Source of the DNA: Ryuthela nishihirai | Lineage: Eukaryota > Arthropoda > Arachnida > Araneae > Heptathelidae | Direction: 5' to 3' | Length of the DNA: 64,000 nucleotides | Assembly (NCBI GenBank): GCA_038380435.1 | Contig: JAWZYU010000019.1 | Span: forward strand, 21,043,801-21,107,800 | Shown: piece after piece, positions 46,911-58,267 of the stretch | Position numbering within the stretch: position 1 is the stretch's first letter | How the letters are laid out: each line of letters starts with the position of its first letter | Position numbers and translations under genes: made by a program | The notes under the pieces: generated by a model | Seen by the model: only the letters and a program-made list of their open reading frames with translations | What the model was told of the DNA's origin: nothing | Database searches by the model: none

Positions 46911-49541
46911 CAGTGTTTACCAGATGGTGGGTTGCGACCTGCCACTTGGCCACGAAAGCAAAATGCTGGGTCGCCTAAAAAAACTCTCGAAAACCTAGGT
47001 GTTTCGTTTTTGGGTTTTTTCACGAAACTCTAAAATATGAGTAAATAACGTTGAATCAGGACTTTTGAATAAATAATTCAATTATGTTGTTATAATGTTC
47101 AAGACGAACAACAAGCTCTGTCCGCACCATTACAGTCTCGTTGTTTGTGGCAAAGTAGCCCAACCAATGGCAAGGCTACGCAGTGGCAGGAGAGACATGT
47201 GACTGTACTTCAGCGCCCGAATCGTGTGGCTTTTGTTTTAACCGCCCACACCCACTCCACTCGTTAAGTTTAAGTTAAGTGTCGAGAGAGATAGAGAGCG
47301 TATTTTTTCTTTTGTATTTACTGATTACATTTAATTTGACGATGGATAAATGGGTAATAAAACAACAAACAAACACTGTGCCGGTTACGAACTCTTTGAT
47401 TAGCACCGATAAACAATTGAGTGATATGCTGGCGGGTACAACTTCTGAGAGTGACACCAACAGACAGTTGAGTGATGTGCAGCTGGGCACAAGTTTTGAG
47501 AGAGGCACAACAAACGGCTACATAATGTGAAGTCTACTACTTTTACAAAAAAGAAGGTGTCCTGGACCCGACAGTATTCTGAGGATTACATACAATTCAG
47601 GTTCATCAAGAATGCTGATGACAAACCATTATGTGTTATTTGTTATGCAGCATTTTCAAACGAGTCCAAGAAACCTTCAAAGTTGAAGCGACACTTGGAA
47701 TTGGAACATCTGGAATACAGTAATAAGCCAATAGATTTCTTCATAAATAAAAAGAGAGAATTAATAGCTACTAAAAAGACTATGTCTTTGAATTTTTCTT
47801 GGGGCGCTCAATCTGAAAACCGTGAAATGGCTTCTTATGAAATATCAAAATTAATTGCTGAAACTAGTTATCCTCATACAATTGCAGAGAAATTTATAGT
47901 TCGAGCAATGAAAATATTAGCATCTCGAATATGTAATAAAAAACAGGAGAACCAAGTAAATATGCTGGTGCTATCAAATAACACAGTGAAGCGTAGAATC
48001 GTGGAGATGGCAGATAATATCGAAGAAACTGTCATAAGTCACTTAAAAGAGTGTAGTTTTTTCCCCTTGCAAGTCGATGAAAGTATAAACATATTGGACA
48101 ATGCCAATCTAATGTGTTTTGTGAGATACGATTTTGACAATACAACTCATGAAGAATTTCTCTTTTGTAAACCTCTGACAAGATCAATAGCTGAAGAAAT
48201 TTTTAATTTGATTGATAATTACATCAATCAAAATGGCATTGAATGGAAGAAATGTGTGGGACTGAGTAGCGATGGAGCACGCACAATGGCAGGTGCTTGT
48301 ACTGGATTTTTTCCGAGGATCAAAGCCGTAGCACCAGACTGTGTATGGTTGCATTGTAGCATTCACAGAGAAGCAATCGCCGTCAAAAAATTGCCATTGC
48401 TTTTAACTGAAACTATGCAAGAGTGTGTAAAATTTATAAACTTTATAAAATCTCGTCCACTGAATTCAAGAATATTCTCTGCATTGTGCAAAGAAATGGG
48501 GAGTGACAGGAACATCTTTTACACTGTGAGGTGCGATGGCTATCTAGAGGGAATGTTTTAAAAAGACTTATTGAAATGAAGGAAGAAATTTTAATGTTCT
48601 TAGACCAACATCCCCCAACGGCTAGGGATGTAATATTTGAATTCAAAGACAGTTTTCATGATGTCAATTGGTTAATCAAGTTAGTCTACCTTGTGACATT
48701 TTTGATTTTTTGAATAATTTAAATCTGACATTACAAGGTAGCAATGTAACTGTATTTAAAGTGCAAGAGAAGGTGGAAGCTGCAACGAAAAACTCAATTT
48801 GTGGTCCTGTCATGTGGAAGCAGGGAATTACAAAGCTTTTACAAAGCTAATAGAATTACAAAAAGAGTACGAGTTTCATGCCGAATGAGATTTCAGCTGC
48901 TATCAAGAAACATTTGCTAGGACTGGAGACAAGTCTGAAGGAATATTTTCCCCCAATCAACAGCAACAAAGCATGGCTAGGGAACCCTTTTACAGTGAAC
49001 GTAGAATCCGAACAGAATTGCAGGATTCAGATACTGATTTTATAATTGAACTGTCGTGTGATATGGCACTCAAAGACATCTTCAACAGAATATCACTGAT
49101 GGATTTTTGTCTATCTTGTCATCAGGAGTACCCAGTTTTAGCAAAAACAGTGATAAAATTTCTAATGCCTTTTGTCACAACCTATAAGTGTGAAGCAGGC
49201 TTTTCAACATTGGTTTTTCCTAAAAAATAAATATAGAAATCGATTGGTAGTCGAACTGGATCTAAGAATAAAGTTATCATCTTTTTCTCCAAACCTAAAG
49301 TTTCTAGTTAACAAGAAACAGCATCCCACTTCTCATTAATAATTTATTGGTTTTAGTTTGATTTCTTTACATTTTTGTAAAAGTAAATGCTTTTTTATTA
49401 TAATATATGAAAACTGTATGGACATTCATATCTCTTTTATTTTACCTATACGCTTGTATAGGTGACAAAAATTTTAGTGGATCACGAAGAAGAAGTATAA
49501 AAAATAACAGGGCCACAAAAAAAAAAGTTTGGGAAATGCTG
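46911..49541 (+). mobile_element. hAT transposon (ZBED5-like), nearly complete
   Basis: 2631 bp bounded by an exact 8-bp target duplication CTCTAGCA (46903-46910 and 49542-49549), the hAT hallmark. Ends are imperfect inverted repeats, CAGTGTTTACCAGATGG and, on the minus strand, CAGCATTTCCCAAACTT, close to the hAT consensus CAGNGNTTCCCAA. About 430 bp of 5' leader precedes the transposase reading. It lies in a Myb intron, antisense to the gene. Confidence 0.93.
47342..49340 (+). pseudogene. hAT transposase (BED finger to hATC), broken by few frameshifts
   Basis: MDKWVIKQQTNTVP starts at 47342; the MDKW opening is typical of ZBED5/SCAND3-like transposases. A frameshift near 47525 leads into a 344-codon open frame (47527-48561): a BED-type zinc finger (CVICYAAF... 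KLKRHLELEH, about 47630-47710), the catalytic region with LQVDES (about 48068) and GLSSDGARTMAG (about 48258), and WLHCSIHREA (about 48348). The expected TEVRWLSRGNVLKRL block crosses a second shift near 48535. LNNLNLTLQGSN follows, then stops near 48850. The C-terminal CEAGFSTL...KNKYRNRL dimerisation block near 49190-49240 has a further shift. A transposase catalyses cut-and-paste; this copy is inactive but only lightly damaged. Confidence 0.92.
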
Positions 49542-49570
49542 CTCTAGCATAATAGTGAAGAGTTACACAG

Positions 49571-49662
49571 GGTTGGGTTGTTTCACACAAATGAGCTAAA
49601 CAGCCAGGTCACAAGGACTCTATGAGCTCAGAGGCTGAGGAAAGGAACCCACAGGACAGCTG
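49571..49662 (-). mobile_element. SINE (family 1), copy 7, 3' fragment cut by piggyBac-like element
   Basis: GGTTGGGTTGTTTCACACAA to GGACAGCTG matches the tail half of the SINE; it stops at the TTAA (49663-49666) where the piggyBac-like copy begins. The other half of the SINE is not present after that copy. Confidence 0.85.
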
Positions 49663-50810
49663 TTAAGCCTCCAGTGTACACATTGTCTGTGTATGTTCAG
49701 AGAATCCGAAATAAGGGGCCAAGGACGTATGTATCCATTTTCAGTACAACAAAAAAAAAACAATTTTTAAAAAATAAAAACTGCCATTGTCATGTTTATA
49801 TATATACACATCTTTTAAAAATATATAATTCAGGCTTGAAAAATAATATTTTGTTTTTTAATTTGATGCATATTTTATTAAACTACAATATAAATAATTC
49901 GATAAAGACATCTAATTGCCATTTCTTTGAAGCACTAAACGGTATTGCAATTTGCTTGTTAACACACCTATTTGCTGAAGGAACCCTGAAATAGCAGTTT
50001 TTTTAGCAAAAAAACTGCCCCCCCGTTTCACACTCTTTTCTGTCATAAACCTATTTCAGTATTTCCAAGTTACTTTTATGATTTTCCCCAGCATTCTATG
50101 CATCTTTCCCACTCTTAAAATCGAAACTGGAAGTAAACACATCCTTCTTAGAAATTCTGGTTGCAGCTGCATTTAATTAGTTATGCTTCACTGAGGCAAA
50201 CAAGACGGAGATGGTGACACATGTGCTCTCCATTCTGCGTGCTATAAGTGTTTTTTACAGTTTTGGTCCAGCATACTGGATACCCTTTGTAAAGTTAGCA
50301 TTTATTTTTTTATATTTAAACCTTAGTTTTTATTTCAGTATATTTATTTTCGGAAATTAGTATGGTCTTTTGACTGATCAATAAATATTGATTTTTCATA
50401 GTTATGCTACATCGTATGGCCGGCATACAACTTCTTGCTGTGGATATTTTAACATCACATTAGGCTATATGTTAATTTTTATTTTCTTATTTATCACTTT
50501 TCCAGTAAAACTTTGATCTGGCATCATTTTCTGAAAATAAATGAGGTCTTTGATATGGATGCAAATTCACTTCTGAAAGTTAGAGATCTTTCTGAGTTAT
50601 GCTACATCGGAGACCAGCTTAAAAGTTGTTGCGGATATTTTATTTAACATCCCTTAGGTTATATGTAATTTTTCTTTTATTATTTCTTTTTTTTAGTAAA
50701 AAAATTTGGGCCTTGTACCATTTTCTGAAAAATAAATGTCTCAGATAAGGAAGCAAAATAGACTTCATTTGCTATGGAAATCAGCTGTCATGTGAGAGGG
50801 AAATTTTGGG
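49663..50810 (+). mobile_element. piggyBac-like element, copy 3 (5' part)
   Basis: TTAA then GCCTCCAGTGTACACATTGT, and a body colinear with 31034-32310 (ATATATAATTCAGGCTTGAA, GCATATTTTATTAAACTACA, AAACTGGAAGTAAACACA, AACATCCCTTAGGTTATATG). It loses similarity near 50810 without a right TIR. Confidence 0.75.
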
Positions 50811-52427
50811 AGGGTTGAGTTTTGCAGCAAGAGGAATACAAAACCATGACCTCCTGATAACATGTCAGTTGTTTTAATACTGAACTATAGCAATTAGCTT
50901 ATTTTCCAACTAATTGTAACTATAAGTTTTCCAAACTTCTGTCACTTTTGGCACCATCTCTGAAAGAATGTAACAATGTAAATTAAAGATTTCAATCAAG
51001 TCTAAATCTTGATTTTCAATTATATTTCTTTCAGTATTTGAAGAGTTATGAAAGTTGAAGATATTTAAGAGTAATAGTGGTAGTTCAAACTAGAACACAT
51101 ATCACCTCTGACACATATGGCAATCTCATTTCCAAAGAAAATGAAGTTTTTTTCACTTACCTACTTTTTGATTCCTTAAAAGTTTTAATTGAACTAATGA
51201 ATGATGGGGAAAATGCAAAACAGCAGCATTTTATTAGTAATTATACAATATAAAAAGTATTTGTCTTTAAGTCTTTATATTTGAAAAGATGCTTTTATCA
51301 CACCCCTCTGAGAAATGGGGGCAGATTGTTGCTGTTAGCAGAATAACTCTTGGCACTCTACTACCGAAATTTAAATTTTCTACCATAAACAGATCGCTTG
51401 CAACATTCATTAAAAGTTTTGCCATTTACATATTTAACCCATCTCTAATGATATAAATTAAAACTACTTCTTAAGGACTTAAAGAATATGAATTATATTT
51501 CATTAGTACCAATCCGTGACTAGTGTAACCCACAGAGATCATCGACTACCGTCAACCGCTAAATGCCGATCGTTTCCTGGTGAAGGGAGGCCAATTTTGT
51601 ATTTTCTCTTAACAACTAAGAAAAAGATTTTCCAATTATCTCTTAAAATGAAACAGATGCATTTCCCACCCACCCTGGGCATAAGGGGTCAACTCATTGC
51701 TGCCAATGAAAGCTCAAAGACCTTTGCAGCATTTCACCACCAAAATTTAAAATTTTTAGCATAACTACATCATTTGCAATATTCATTTTAAATTTTGAAA
51801 TTTGAAACTTTTTCCACCATTAGAGGGCACAATTATAACTTTTTAGGATATTCAGAAAGTGCAAATCATAATATTTCATCAATACCCATCCAACACCAAA
51901 AGAACTTTTAATTTATGTCGATAAATAAAAAAGTTCGATGTGTAGACAAAGTGCTATTTTTTCTAATGAGATAATAAGTGATCTAAAGAATTAACAGGTT
52001 AATATGAAAGCAATAACCATTATATTAAATTTTATTAAATGTTTAAGCAGTTTTTTAGCATTTGAATCTAATGATTATTCCAATTTTGCTAGTTCTGAAT
52101 AAGTTTTATATGCTGAGTTAACTTGTTAAATATTTTACTTTCAAACTCTTTTAAAATGGTGTTAAAAATAGGAATTAAGACATAATTTTATTGAAATCTA
52201 TACCTTCACATTTTCTTCAAAAAACTTATGCAAGATACTGAGATCTGAATCAGACTCCCTATTGACATAATGGTTTTGTTTATAATCAGCCAGTGAGTGT
52301 ATATAAATGGAAAGCTAATTTCAGCACTTTATTAAAATGAGAAAAATTTGCCCACTTATATTAATTTTTAATATAACAATTTTAATATTAACAATTTGAC
52401 ATTACACCATCAATAAGGTTTACTAAC
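50811..52427. other. Myb intron; old tRNA-like SINE scrap, otherwise unassigned
   Basis: 50823-50895 carries AACCATGACCTCCTGATAAC, a piece of the third tRNA-like SINE (see 63478). A plus-strand frame at 51516-51764 has no motif. A minus-strand splice-site pair brackets 33 nt at 51161-51193. Confidence 0.5.
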
Positions 52428-52577
52428 CTCTTTATCATTGATACTACTACATCTATTTTCTGATTGTCTTTGCATATCACTCTTTTTCAAATTCCAAATA
52501 GCTTTCCTTAAGTCTTGTGAGTTTTCCTTTTCTATAATTTCATGCAAGTCTTCTAATTGAGTAGTGGGTGTATGAGG
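52428..52577 (-). CDS. Myb: Myb internal exon, 50 codons
   Basis: Acceptor ...TTTTTATTATTTTTAG ends at 52578; donor GTTAGTAAACC starts at 52427. Phase-0 reading: PHTPTTQLEDLHEIIEKENS, QDLRKAIWNLKKSDMQ, RQSENRCSSINDKE. PHTPTTQLEDLHEI continues the upstream exon's GPLRHM exactly where B-Myb has GPLKPLPQTP.LEEDLKEV and A-Myb has LEEDIREVL. Acidic/charged helix-like composition follows. It is the second visible exon of the series and one of the best supported by family match. Confidence 0.93.
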
Positions 52578-52870
52578 CTAAAAATAATAAAAAAAAAACA
52601 TAATTGAGAAATTCATTCAACAATATAGTTAAAAAAATTGTACTAATGTTTAATTTCAGAGGCAGTTAAAATTTTTTGCCCTTTTTTAGCTTCACTAGAG
52701 ATTATCACTGTTTGATGGAATTAAGAGAAAAATATTGCATTAGCCTTTTTAATAAAACAGTTTCGCAACAGTATATTTGCTATTACATCGGCAGATTAAT
52801 ATTCTGAGTGCCGAAAGCCAATTTCTCATTTTCACTTTTCAAATTCTAATGACCTGGAAATACATATATA

Positions 52871-53431
52871 CAGGGTGAATCTGAAAAAGTGGGCAAAACT
52901 TTACGGGGTGGTAGAACGCAGCTATACGAGCGATATTCGTCATAGAAAGTATGGGTGGAACGCAAACGGCGAGCTGCTAGGTGGCGTTGGAAATGGTATA
53001 AAAGGGTCGGTCCTCGCACCCAACGGCATTTCTACCGTGGATTGCCGAGAGAATGGCTGGTTATACTAACCACGAAATGGCAGATATGCACTTTGTGTAC
53101 GGTGCGGCGGACGGGAATGCAATGTTTCTGATGAGATGCACTCCAGATCAGAAAACCTTCGAGCGTTTGCATCGGCGGCTGTGTGAAACGGTGTGAACAG
53201 CTCTTTAGAGCAATTTCTTTGAGCATGTACCTCAATTACATTCCTGTTAATAAAATGTTTTCTGAGTATCTCCTCTCCTTCTTGTGTTCATTCTTTAAAT
53301 GTGACAGTGGAAAACTACCTTTTAATTTCTCACCGCTTGCGTTCCGACCATACATTCTATGACGAATATTGCTCGTATAGCTGCGTTCTACCACCCCGTA
53401 AAGTTTTGCCCACTTTTTCAGATTTACCCTG
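52871..53431 (+). mobile_element. Long-TIR MITE derived from a DUF4817 mariner-superfamily transposon
   Basis: 561 bp bounded by TA repeats, with terminal inverted repeats of about 103 bp starting CAGGGTRAATCTGAAAAAG. Left and right repeats differ at only a few positions (for example GTGAAT/GTAAAT near the tip, AAGTATGG/ATGTATGG inside). The interior holds a short transposase N-terminus (53053-53196). Confidence 0.93.
53053..53196 (+). CDS. 47-residue transposase N-terminal (helix-turn-helix) ORF inside the MITE
   Basis: ATG 53053 to TGA 53194-53196, uninterrupted: MAGYTNHEMADMHFVYGAAD, GNAMFLMRC, PDQKTFERLHRRLCETV. It matches the opening of DUF4817-type transposases (compare MADIHLAYGTTNGNGRAA at 40660) with the RLY...FP segment deleted after GNA. 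No catalytic domain follows. A DNA-binding-only peptide could in principle bind TIRs; whether it is expressed is unknown, and it may simply be a deletion remnant. Confidence 0.7.
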   Translation: MAGYTNHEMADMHFVYGAADGNAMFLMRCTPDQKTFERLHRRLCETV

Positions 53432-54529
53432 TATATATTGGTTCCTCACTATAAGTCTTTTTTTTTTAATCAGAAATAGACGATTTTTTCCTAATTAAAA
53501 TGGAGAATTGTATTTAGAATAATAATTTTTACTTATCATTTTGCTTAAAAACAATTATGGTAAACCTGAAAATCCCTTGTGCCTGGTATCAATTAAATTC
53601 ACATGCTTGCACCACTGTAAATAGCATCAACCACTGATGCACTTATTTACACTTTCCAATTGCTGTTCCATAAATAGGTTATCATGAGTGTTGGTACCAC
53701 AGTTTTAGACATCGTTTTTAATGCAGCAAAGCTTTCAAAACTTTTAACAGAAGCACTGAGTTTTACAACTAGAATGTGCAACTAAAATATTAAATGAAAG
53801 CACATTGCATTATGAATATTTAAGTATATTTTTTAAATTAAAATATTTTTCTTCGCTATTTCTATAATTATTTTTATTATTCCTCAAAGATATACTGTTA
53901 TTTAAAGGAATAATTATTCTGAAACTTTAATGAAAATGAAAGTACACTATGACGAAATGAAAGTACACTATGACATACTTCAGATTTCATTGACCTGAAA
54001 TGGTGCTGCCTCAGGTAGCATTGGATTACAGAAACACCCAAATTTTAAAAAGCAAAACCTATTTTAATGTTTTTTGTTACATTGCAACTGTAATTTAAAT
54101 TTAACTTTAGAGGCTTTGATTTTTTTTTTTATATTTCTTTTATTTTCTCTGTAAAAATAATTTTTTTCAGTGAGTTTTTTTAATGTTTAGAAATTAAAAA
54201 AATTCTGAACAGAAATCTTAAATTTTTTCAACTGTTTCTAATCAAATATTAAAAATAACATTTAAATCTATAATATATAAATATATATTTACTTGTTGAT
54301 TCTGCTTGAAAAAAATTATGATAAAGTCTAAAAATAAATCCATTTGAGTCTGCAGTGAACATATGTGCATGTTCAGTCATTGTAAATAGCATTAAATAGC
54401 GACGTTTTAGTTTATGCCTTTATTCTGCCATACTGTACATAGATTGATTGCGATTCCCTGTACTTTGAGCTATTCATAGCTCTACTAGAGTTGTAATGCT
54501 TTCTAAACTTTTAACATAAAGATTTTATA
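53432..54529. other. Myb intron, no gene seen
   Basis: AT-rich. A direct repeat of ATGAAAGTACACTATGAC occurs at about 53936-53972. No coding or TE motif. Confidence 0.45.
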
Positions 54530-54630
54530 TAAGAGGAAAAATTGTCATTAGTTGGGTGGGATCTGAACCTGACCTCCTGTTAACATGTCAGGTGCTCTGA
54601 TCACTGAGATACTGGCTGCCAAACAATCAA
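54530..54630 (-). mobile_element. tRNA-like SINE (family 3), diverged copy
   Basis: GAGGAAAAATTGTC then TGGGATCTGAACCTGACCTC and AACATGTCAGGTGCTCTGAT match the better copies at 63478-63608 and 63782-63879. Confidence 0.65.
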
Positions 54631-54879
54631 CCTCTATTAGTGGCTTTAAGCATTATACCATAGAATTAGTCATTGGAAATGTAGTTGACTATAATTGAAG
54701 ATTCTGGTCCAGAAGGTATACTTTCCAGTTTAGTGCATACAGCCAGCCCACATCAAGTGTCAAGCAGCATGGTATTTTTTTAGCCAACATGCCGAGTATC
54801 AAGAGTAAGCATTATTGTTGAAATAATAGGATCTCTCAGATCTACCAGATACCTGGTAGTAATATGTTAGATAAAAATA

Positions 54880-55503
54880 AAACTGAAAGACCCAGTTATA
54901 GTTAGAGTTTATCATGATAGGTTACTTAGTCATTATGACAGTCATGGTTTGTTTACAATGAAGTTGGGTTGTTTTACCTCTGAGCGGCACTTTTTTGCAC
55001 ACCATGGGCTAAATGGCCAGGTCACATGGACCCTGAAGACTCAGAGAAGGTTGGGGAAGGGGACCCACTGGAACAGCTGTTGGGAGACAGATGGTAGCCT
55101 CCCATCAAGGCCATCCAGCGTGTTCTTTAATGTGCATAGGGTATGGCTCTCCCGCACACGGGGCCACTGCTTAATGTCCCATCGACGGGCGGCAGCCTTT
55201 CGAAGCCCATCGGTGTCCCCTACTGACCATGGGCAGGGCGGGGAATTTTTGCGGAGATAAATCTCAACGCTGACCCAGCTGGGACTCGAACTTGGGAACT
55301 ACAGATTACGAGCCTGGCGCGCTACCGACTGAGCCACCCCCGCCCCCTACAATGAAGTAAATTAGTAATGAAGTTGAGGAAGAATAGGACCATTTTAAAA
55401 AAGCTTTTTTTTGTGACTAACAGTACTCTTTTAGATAAAAGGGTGCAGAGGAGACAAAATTTTTTTGAGTGATAAGGCACTTGAGCTTATTTTAAAAAGA
55501 AAG
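54880..55503 (+). pseudogene. RTE-like LINE fragment E, interrupted by a SINE
   Basis: 54886-54964 (ACTGAAAGACCCAGTTATAG, CATGATAGGTTACTTAGTCA) and 55359-55503 (AATGAAGTTGAGGAAGAATA, AACAGTACTCTTTTAGATAA, GATAAGGCACTTGAGCTTAT) match copy D at about 28350-28560. SINE copy 8 lies between. The fragment ends where the 3' end of an I/R1-like element (55504) abuts. Confidence 0.85.
54965..55347 (-). mobile_element. tRNA-derived SINE (family 1), copy 8
   Basis: Perfect target duplication TACAATGAAGT (54954-54964 and 55348-55358). Full length; head GTGGCTCAGTCGGTAGCGCG and GGTTCGAGTCCCAGC-like B box (one change) on the minus strand. It interrupts a LINE fragment. Confidence 0.92.
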
Positions 55504-55571
55504 TTGGTTGGTTGTTTAGGGTTTAATGGCACTCAGTAACTAAGGCCATAATGTGCCACACAAGACAAATA

Positions 55572-57183
55572 CAGTGGACCTTCGTTATAGCGCTGCTCGC
55601 TATACCGCGCACTCGGTTATAACGCGGGCGATGTTCGCGATAAGTTCAAACATGTTTATACAGGTCTGTGTGGCGTTAGTGAGTATCGCATTTTATTGTT
55701 ACTGCGTATTGAGTAATTGTGTATGTATTGAGTTCCTGCATGTATTTTGAATAGTGTTTAATTATTGTACGCATGATGAGTAAAAGAAAAGCTTACAGTG
55801 TGAAAGAAACGCTTGACATTATTGCTAAAGTAAAGAACGGAGTTTCGAAAGCAAACATAAGAAGATAATACGGGATACCTGAAGGAACTGTAAGGGGTTG
55901 GATGGCAGAGGAGACAAAACTGAATTCATTTGTTGATAAGCTTGACCAAGATGCTGGGCTTACTCGAAAAAAGACAAGACTTCGAAAAAATCAAAATGTT
56001 GACGATTGCCTCTATGCATGGTTTGTGCAAAAAAGAAGTGAAGGTATTCCTGTATCTGAAACTGCTTTAAAGTTGCAAGCTGAAAAATTCCATGTAAGCT
56101 TAAAAGCAGAAGGAGATTTTAAGGCTTCTGACGGTTGGTTGTGGCGTTGGCAAAAACGACATGGCATCTTCCAAATTTCCATTTCTGGTGAGCAAAGTCT
56201 AGTGATATTGAAGGCGCTGCAGAATTTTCCAAACAGTTCACAATTTCCATTAAGGAAGAAGGGTATACTGATGTACAAGTTTATAACTATGATGAGACTG
56301 CATTATATTACAGAATGTTGCCAAGTAAAACCTTAGAATTTTAAAACCTTAGAACCTTAGAATATTTAAGTATATTTTTTAGTAACCCACAAATTGATCT
56401 CGACCAAACCACAACACATTCAGATTCAGCTTCAGATAATATCTTCACTGAGGCCGAAATTTCTCGTATCCGGGAAATATTGAATGAGCCAGAAATAACT
56501 AATGATTCCTTGACTGATTGGTTAGATGTGGACGCTAGAGAAGATAGTATTTGTCAGAATATGACTGATGAAATGATTATCGAATCCATTTGCGGTGACG
56601 AAGATTGTCAAGAAGAAACAGAAAATGATGACGAAAGTGCCAGTGGGATAGCTGATATACCGCCAACAACCAAAGAAGCAATAACAGCCATGGAAACTGT
56701 TATAAAATGGGCTGAATCACAAGAAAATATTAACCGTGTCAGATTGTTGCAATTAGCATCTTTCAAAAGGGAAATGATACAGAAGTTATCAAAAAACAAA
56801 CAAATAAAAATTACTCACTTTTTTAAGTGATGTTCTGTAATTGAAATGATGTTGAATACATAGATTTTAGTCAAGTTATAGATAGTGTTTGTTTTTACAT
56901 ATTTTCAAGCGTACCTTATGTACGTAAATAAAATAATAAATATATGTACTTATTAAGATGTATAACTATGTTATGTGAATTTTAATAAAACACTTAATAA
57001 ATAAATTGTTTTTTTTATTAAAATACATAATATATATAGTTGATGGGATGTTTCAGTATATAGCTCAAATCGTTCTGAGTAAATTTATTGTGTCGCCACC
57101 ATGTCACTCGGTATAACGCGGTTCACCTTATAACGCGGGTGTTGTTTCCCGCCCAACATGCGCGTTATATCAGGGGTCCACTG
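55572..57183 (+). pseudogene. pogo/Tigger-like DNA transposon, internally deleted
   Basis: 1612 bp flanked by TA, ends CAGTGGACCTTCGTTATAGC and, on the minus strand, CAGTGGACCCCTGATATAAC: Tigger-type termini. Coding on plus: SKRKAYSVKETLDIIAKVKN near 55777 (CENP-B/pogo helix-turn-helix; one stop near 55865), then WMAEETKLNSF, KNQNVDDCLYAWFVQKRSEG and DGWLWRWQKRHGI (Tc5/CENP-B DNA-binding region, in the 144-codon frame 55902-56336). YNYDETALYYRMLPSK near 56282-56329 is the start of the DDE core after a frameshift. Most of the DDE domain is deleted near 56350-56400; the C-terminus resumes (116 codons, 56480-56830; WLESQ-like WAESQENINRVRLLQL, ITHFFK end). Confidence 0.92.
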
Positions 57184-57621
57184 TAGTAAAGAACAGATAA
57201 AAATCAAGAAAACCCACAACCAAAGCCAAGAGCAACATGTAAAGGTGATAAAATACAACACAAAAGCCAATAAAAAGAGAACACAAAAAGATCAAGTGTA
57301 AAACCGAGAAAATAACAACGGGTGTAGAAGGCCCATATAAAAATAACAAGGGTAAAAGATTACAACCGGTTAAAATAGTCATAAAAACGTAAAAATTCAA
57401 AGACAGGAATTAAAAGCGATTAATCTGATACAAGTTGTCCCAGTGTAAGTGGCTTGGATGTAAAATCATGAAAAGTAAAATTCAAATGATGTTATAAGAT
57501 TAAAACAAGGGCAATGAATTAAAATATGTTTGATAGTTAAAATGGTGTCAAAACTTTCACTTAGGTTCGTCATCCACCCGAAAAAGAAAAGATTCAATTT
57601 AACCACCACAGAGTATGGTCA

Positions 57622-58123
57622 GTATCCATGTCCTCAGAATCGTCAGAGGGACATGGATCAATGACCGCTTGTTGTGGAGGTGTGATGGTTTTCTTTTTGG
57701 GCCCCAGTGGGAGCCCTTTTCGTTTTTGGCTCCAGTGGGGGCCACATCGGTTTGGAAGGTCTAGCTGTCTGAGGACGGGAAGAAGGAGGCCTTCCATTGG
57801 AGGTGGAAGGCTGAGTTGTAGGAATGGAAACCGGGATTGATGTCAAAGTTGGCACCAACCTTGGTTTCGCCTGTATCCATTCCTCAGAATCGTCACAGGG
57901 ACATGGATCAGTGACCGCTCGTTGTGGAGGTGTGATGATTTCCTTTTTGGGCCCCAGTGGGAGCCCTTTCTTTTTTGGCTCCAGTGGGGGCCACTTCGGT
58001 TTGGAAGGTCTAGCTGTCTGAGGACGGGAAGGAGGAGGCCTTCCGTTGGAGGTGGAAGGTTGAGAGTTGTAGGAATGGAAACCAGGATTGATGTCAAAGT
58101 TGGCACCAACCTTGGTTTCGCCT
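57622..58123. repeat. Tandem duplication of about 251 bp in LINE ORF1
   Basis: 57622-57872 and 57873-58123 are near-identical units (CCTCAGAATCGTC, GTTGTGGAGGTGTGATG, GGGCCCCAGTGGGAGCCC, CTAGCTGTCTGAGGACGGGA, GGGATTGATGTCAAAGTTGG). A related single unit lies at about 59470-59690 in copy N1. It encodes a proline/serine-rich stretch on the minus strand. Confidence 0.88.
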
Positions 58124-58267
58124 GTATCAGGAGGTACCTTGCTGCAGATGAGAAAGACTCAGTAGGTGGTACACTGATGTCAGTCTGCACCGCCATTGAA
58201 GTCACTGGAATGATGGGTTTCCAATAACTGCACTAGCATAGGATACCTTGCCAGGTGGAGCAGGTGG

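Larger units (their letters stand above)
55504..58267 (-). pseudogene. I/R1-like LINE copy N2, internally deleted, containing a Tigger element
   Basis: The 3' end on the minus strand is ...CCCTAAACAACCAACCAAC at 55504. The 3' UTR continues on both sides of the Tigger element (55504-55571 and 57184-57550). It then carries the last residues of the RNase H/C-terminal region (DEPK block near 57570) and jumps directly into a proline-rich part of ORF1 (57600-58250), so endonuclease, RT and most of RNase H are gone. The 5' end abuts copy N1 at 58268. ORF1 is read as RQLDLPNRCGPHWSQKRKG-type proline-rich sequence. Confidence 0.75.

Noticed and set aside
57085..57400. Hydrophobic minus-strand frames resembling a membrane protein
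   Set aside because: AT-rich 3' UTR of a LINE plus the Tigger terminus read in a T-rich direction; hydrophobicity is a composition effect.
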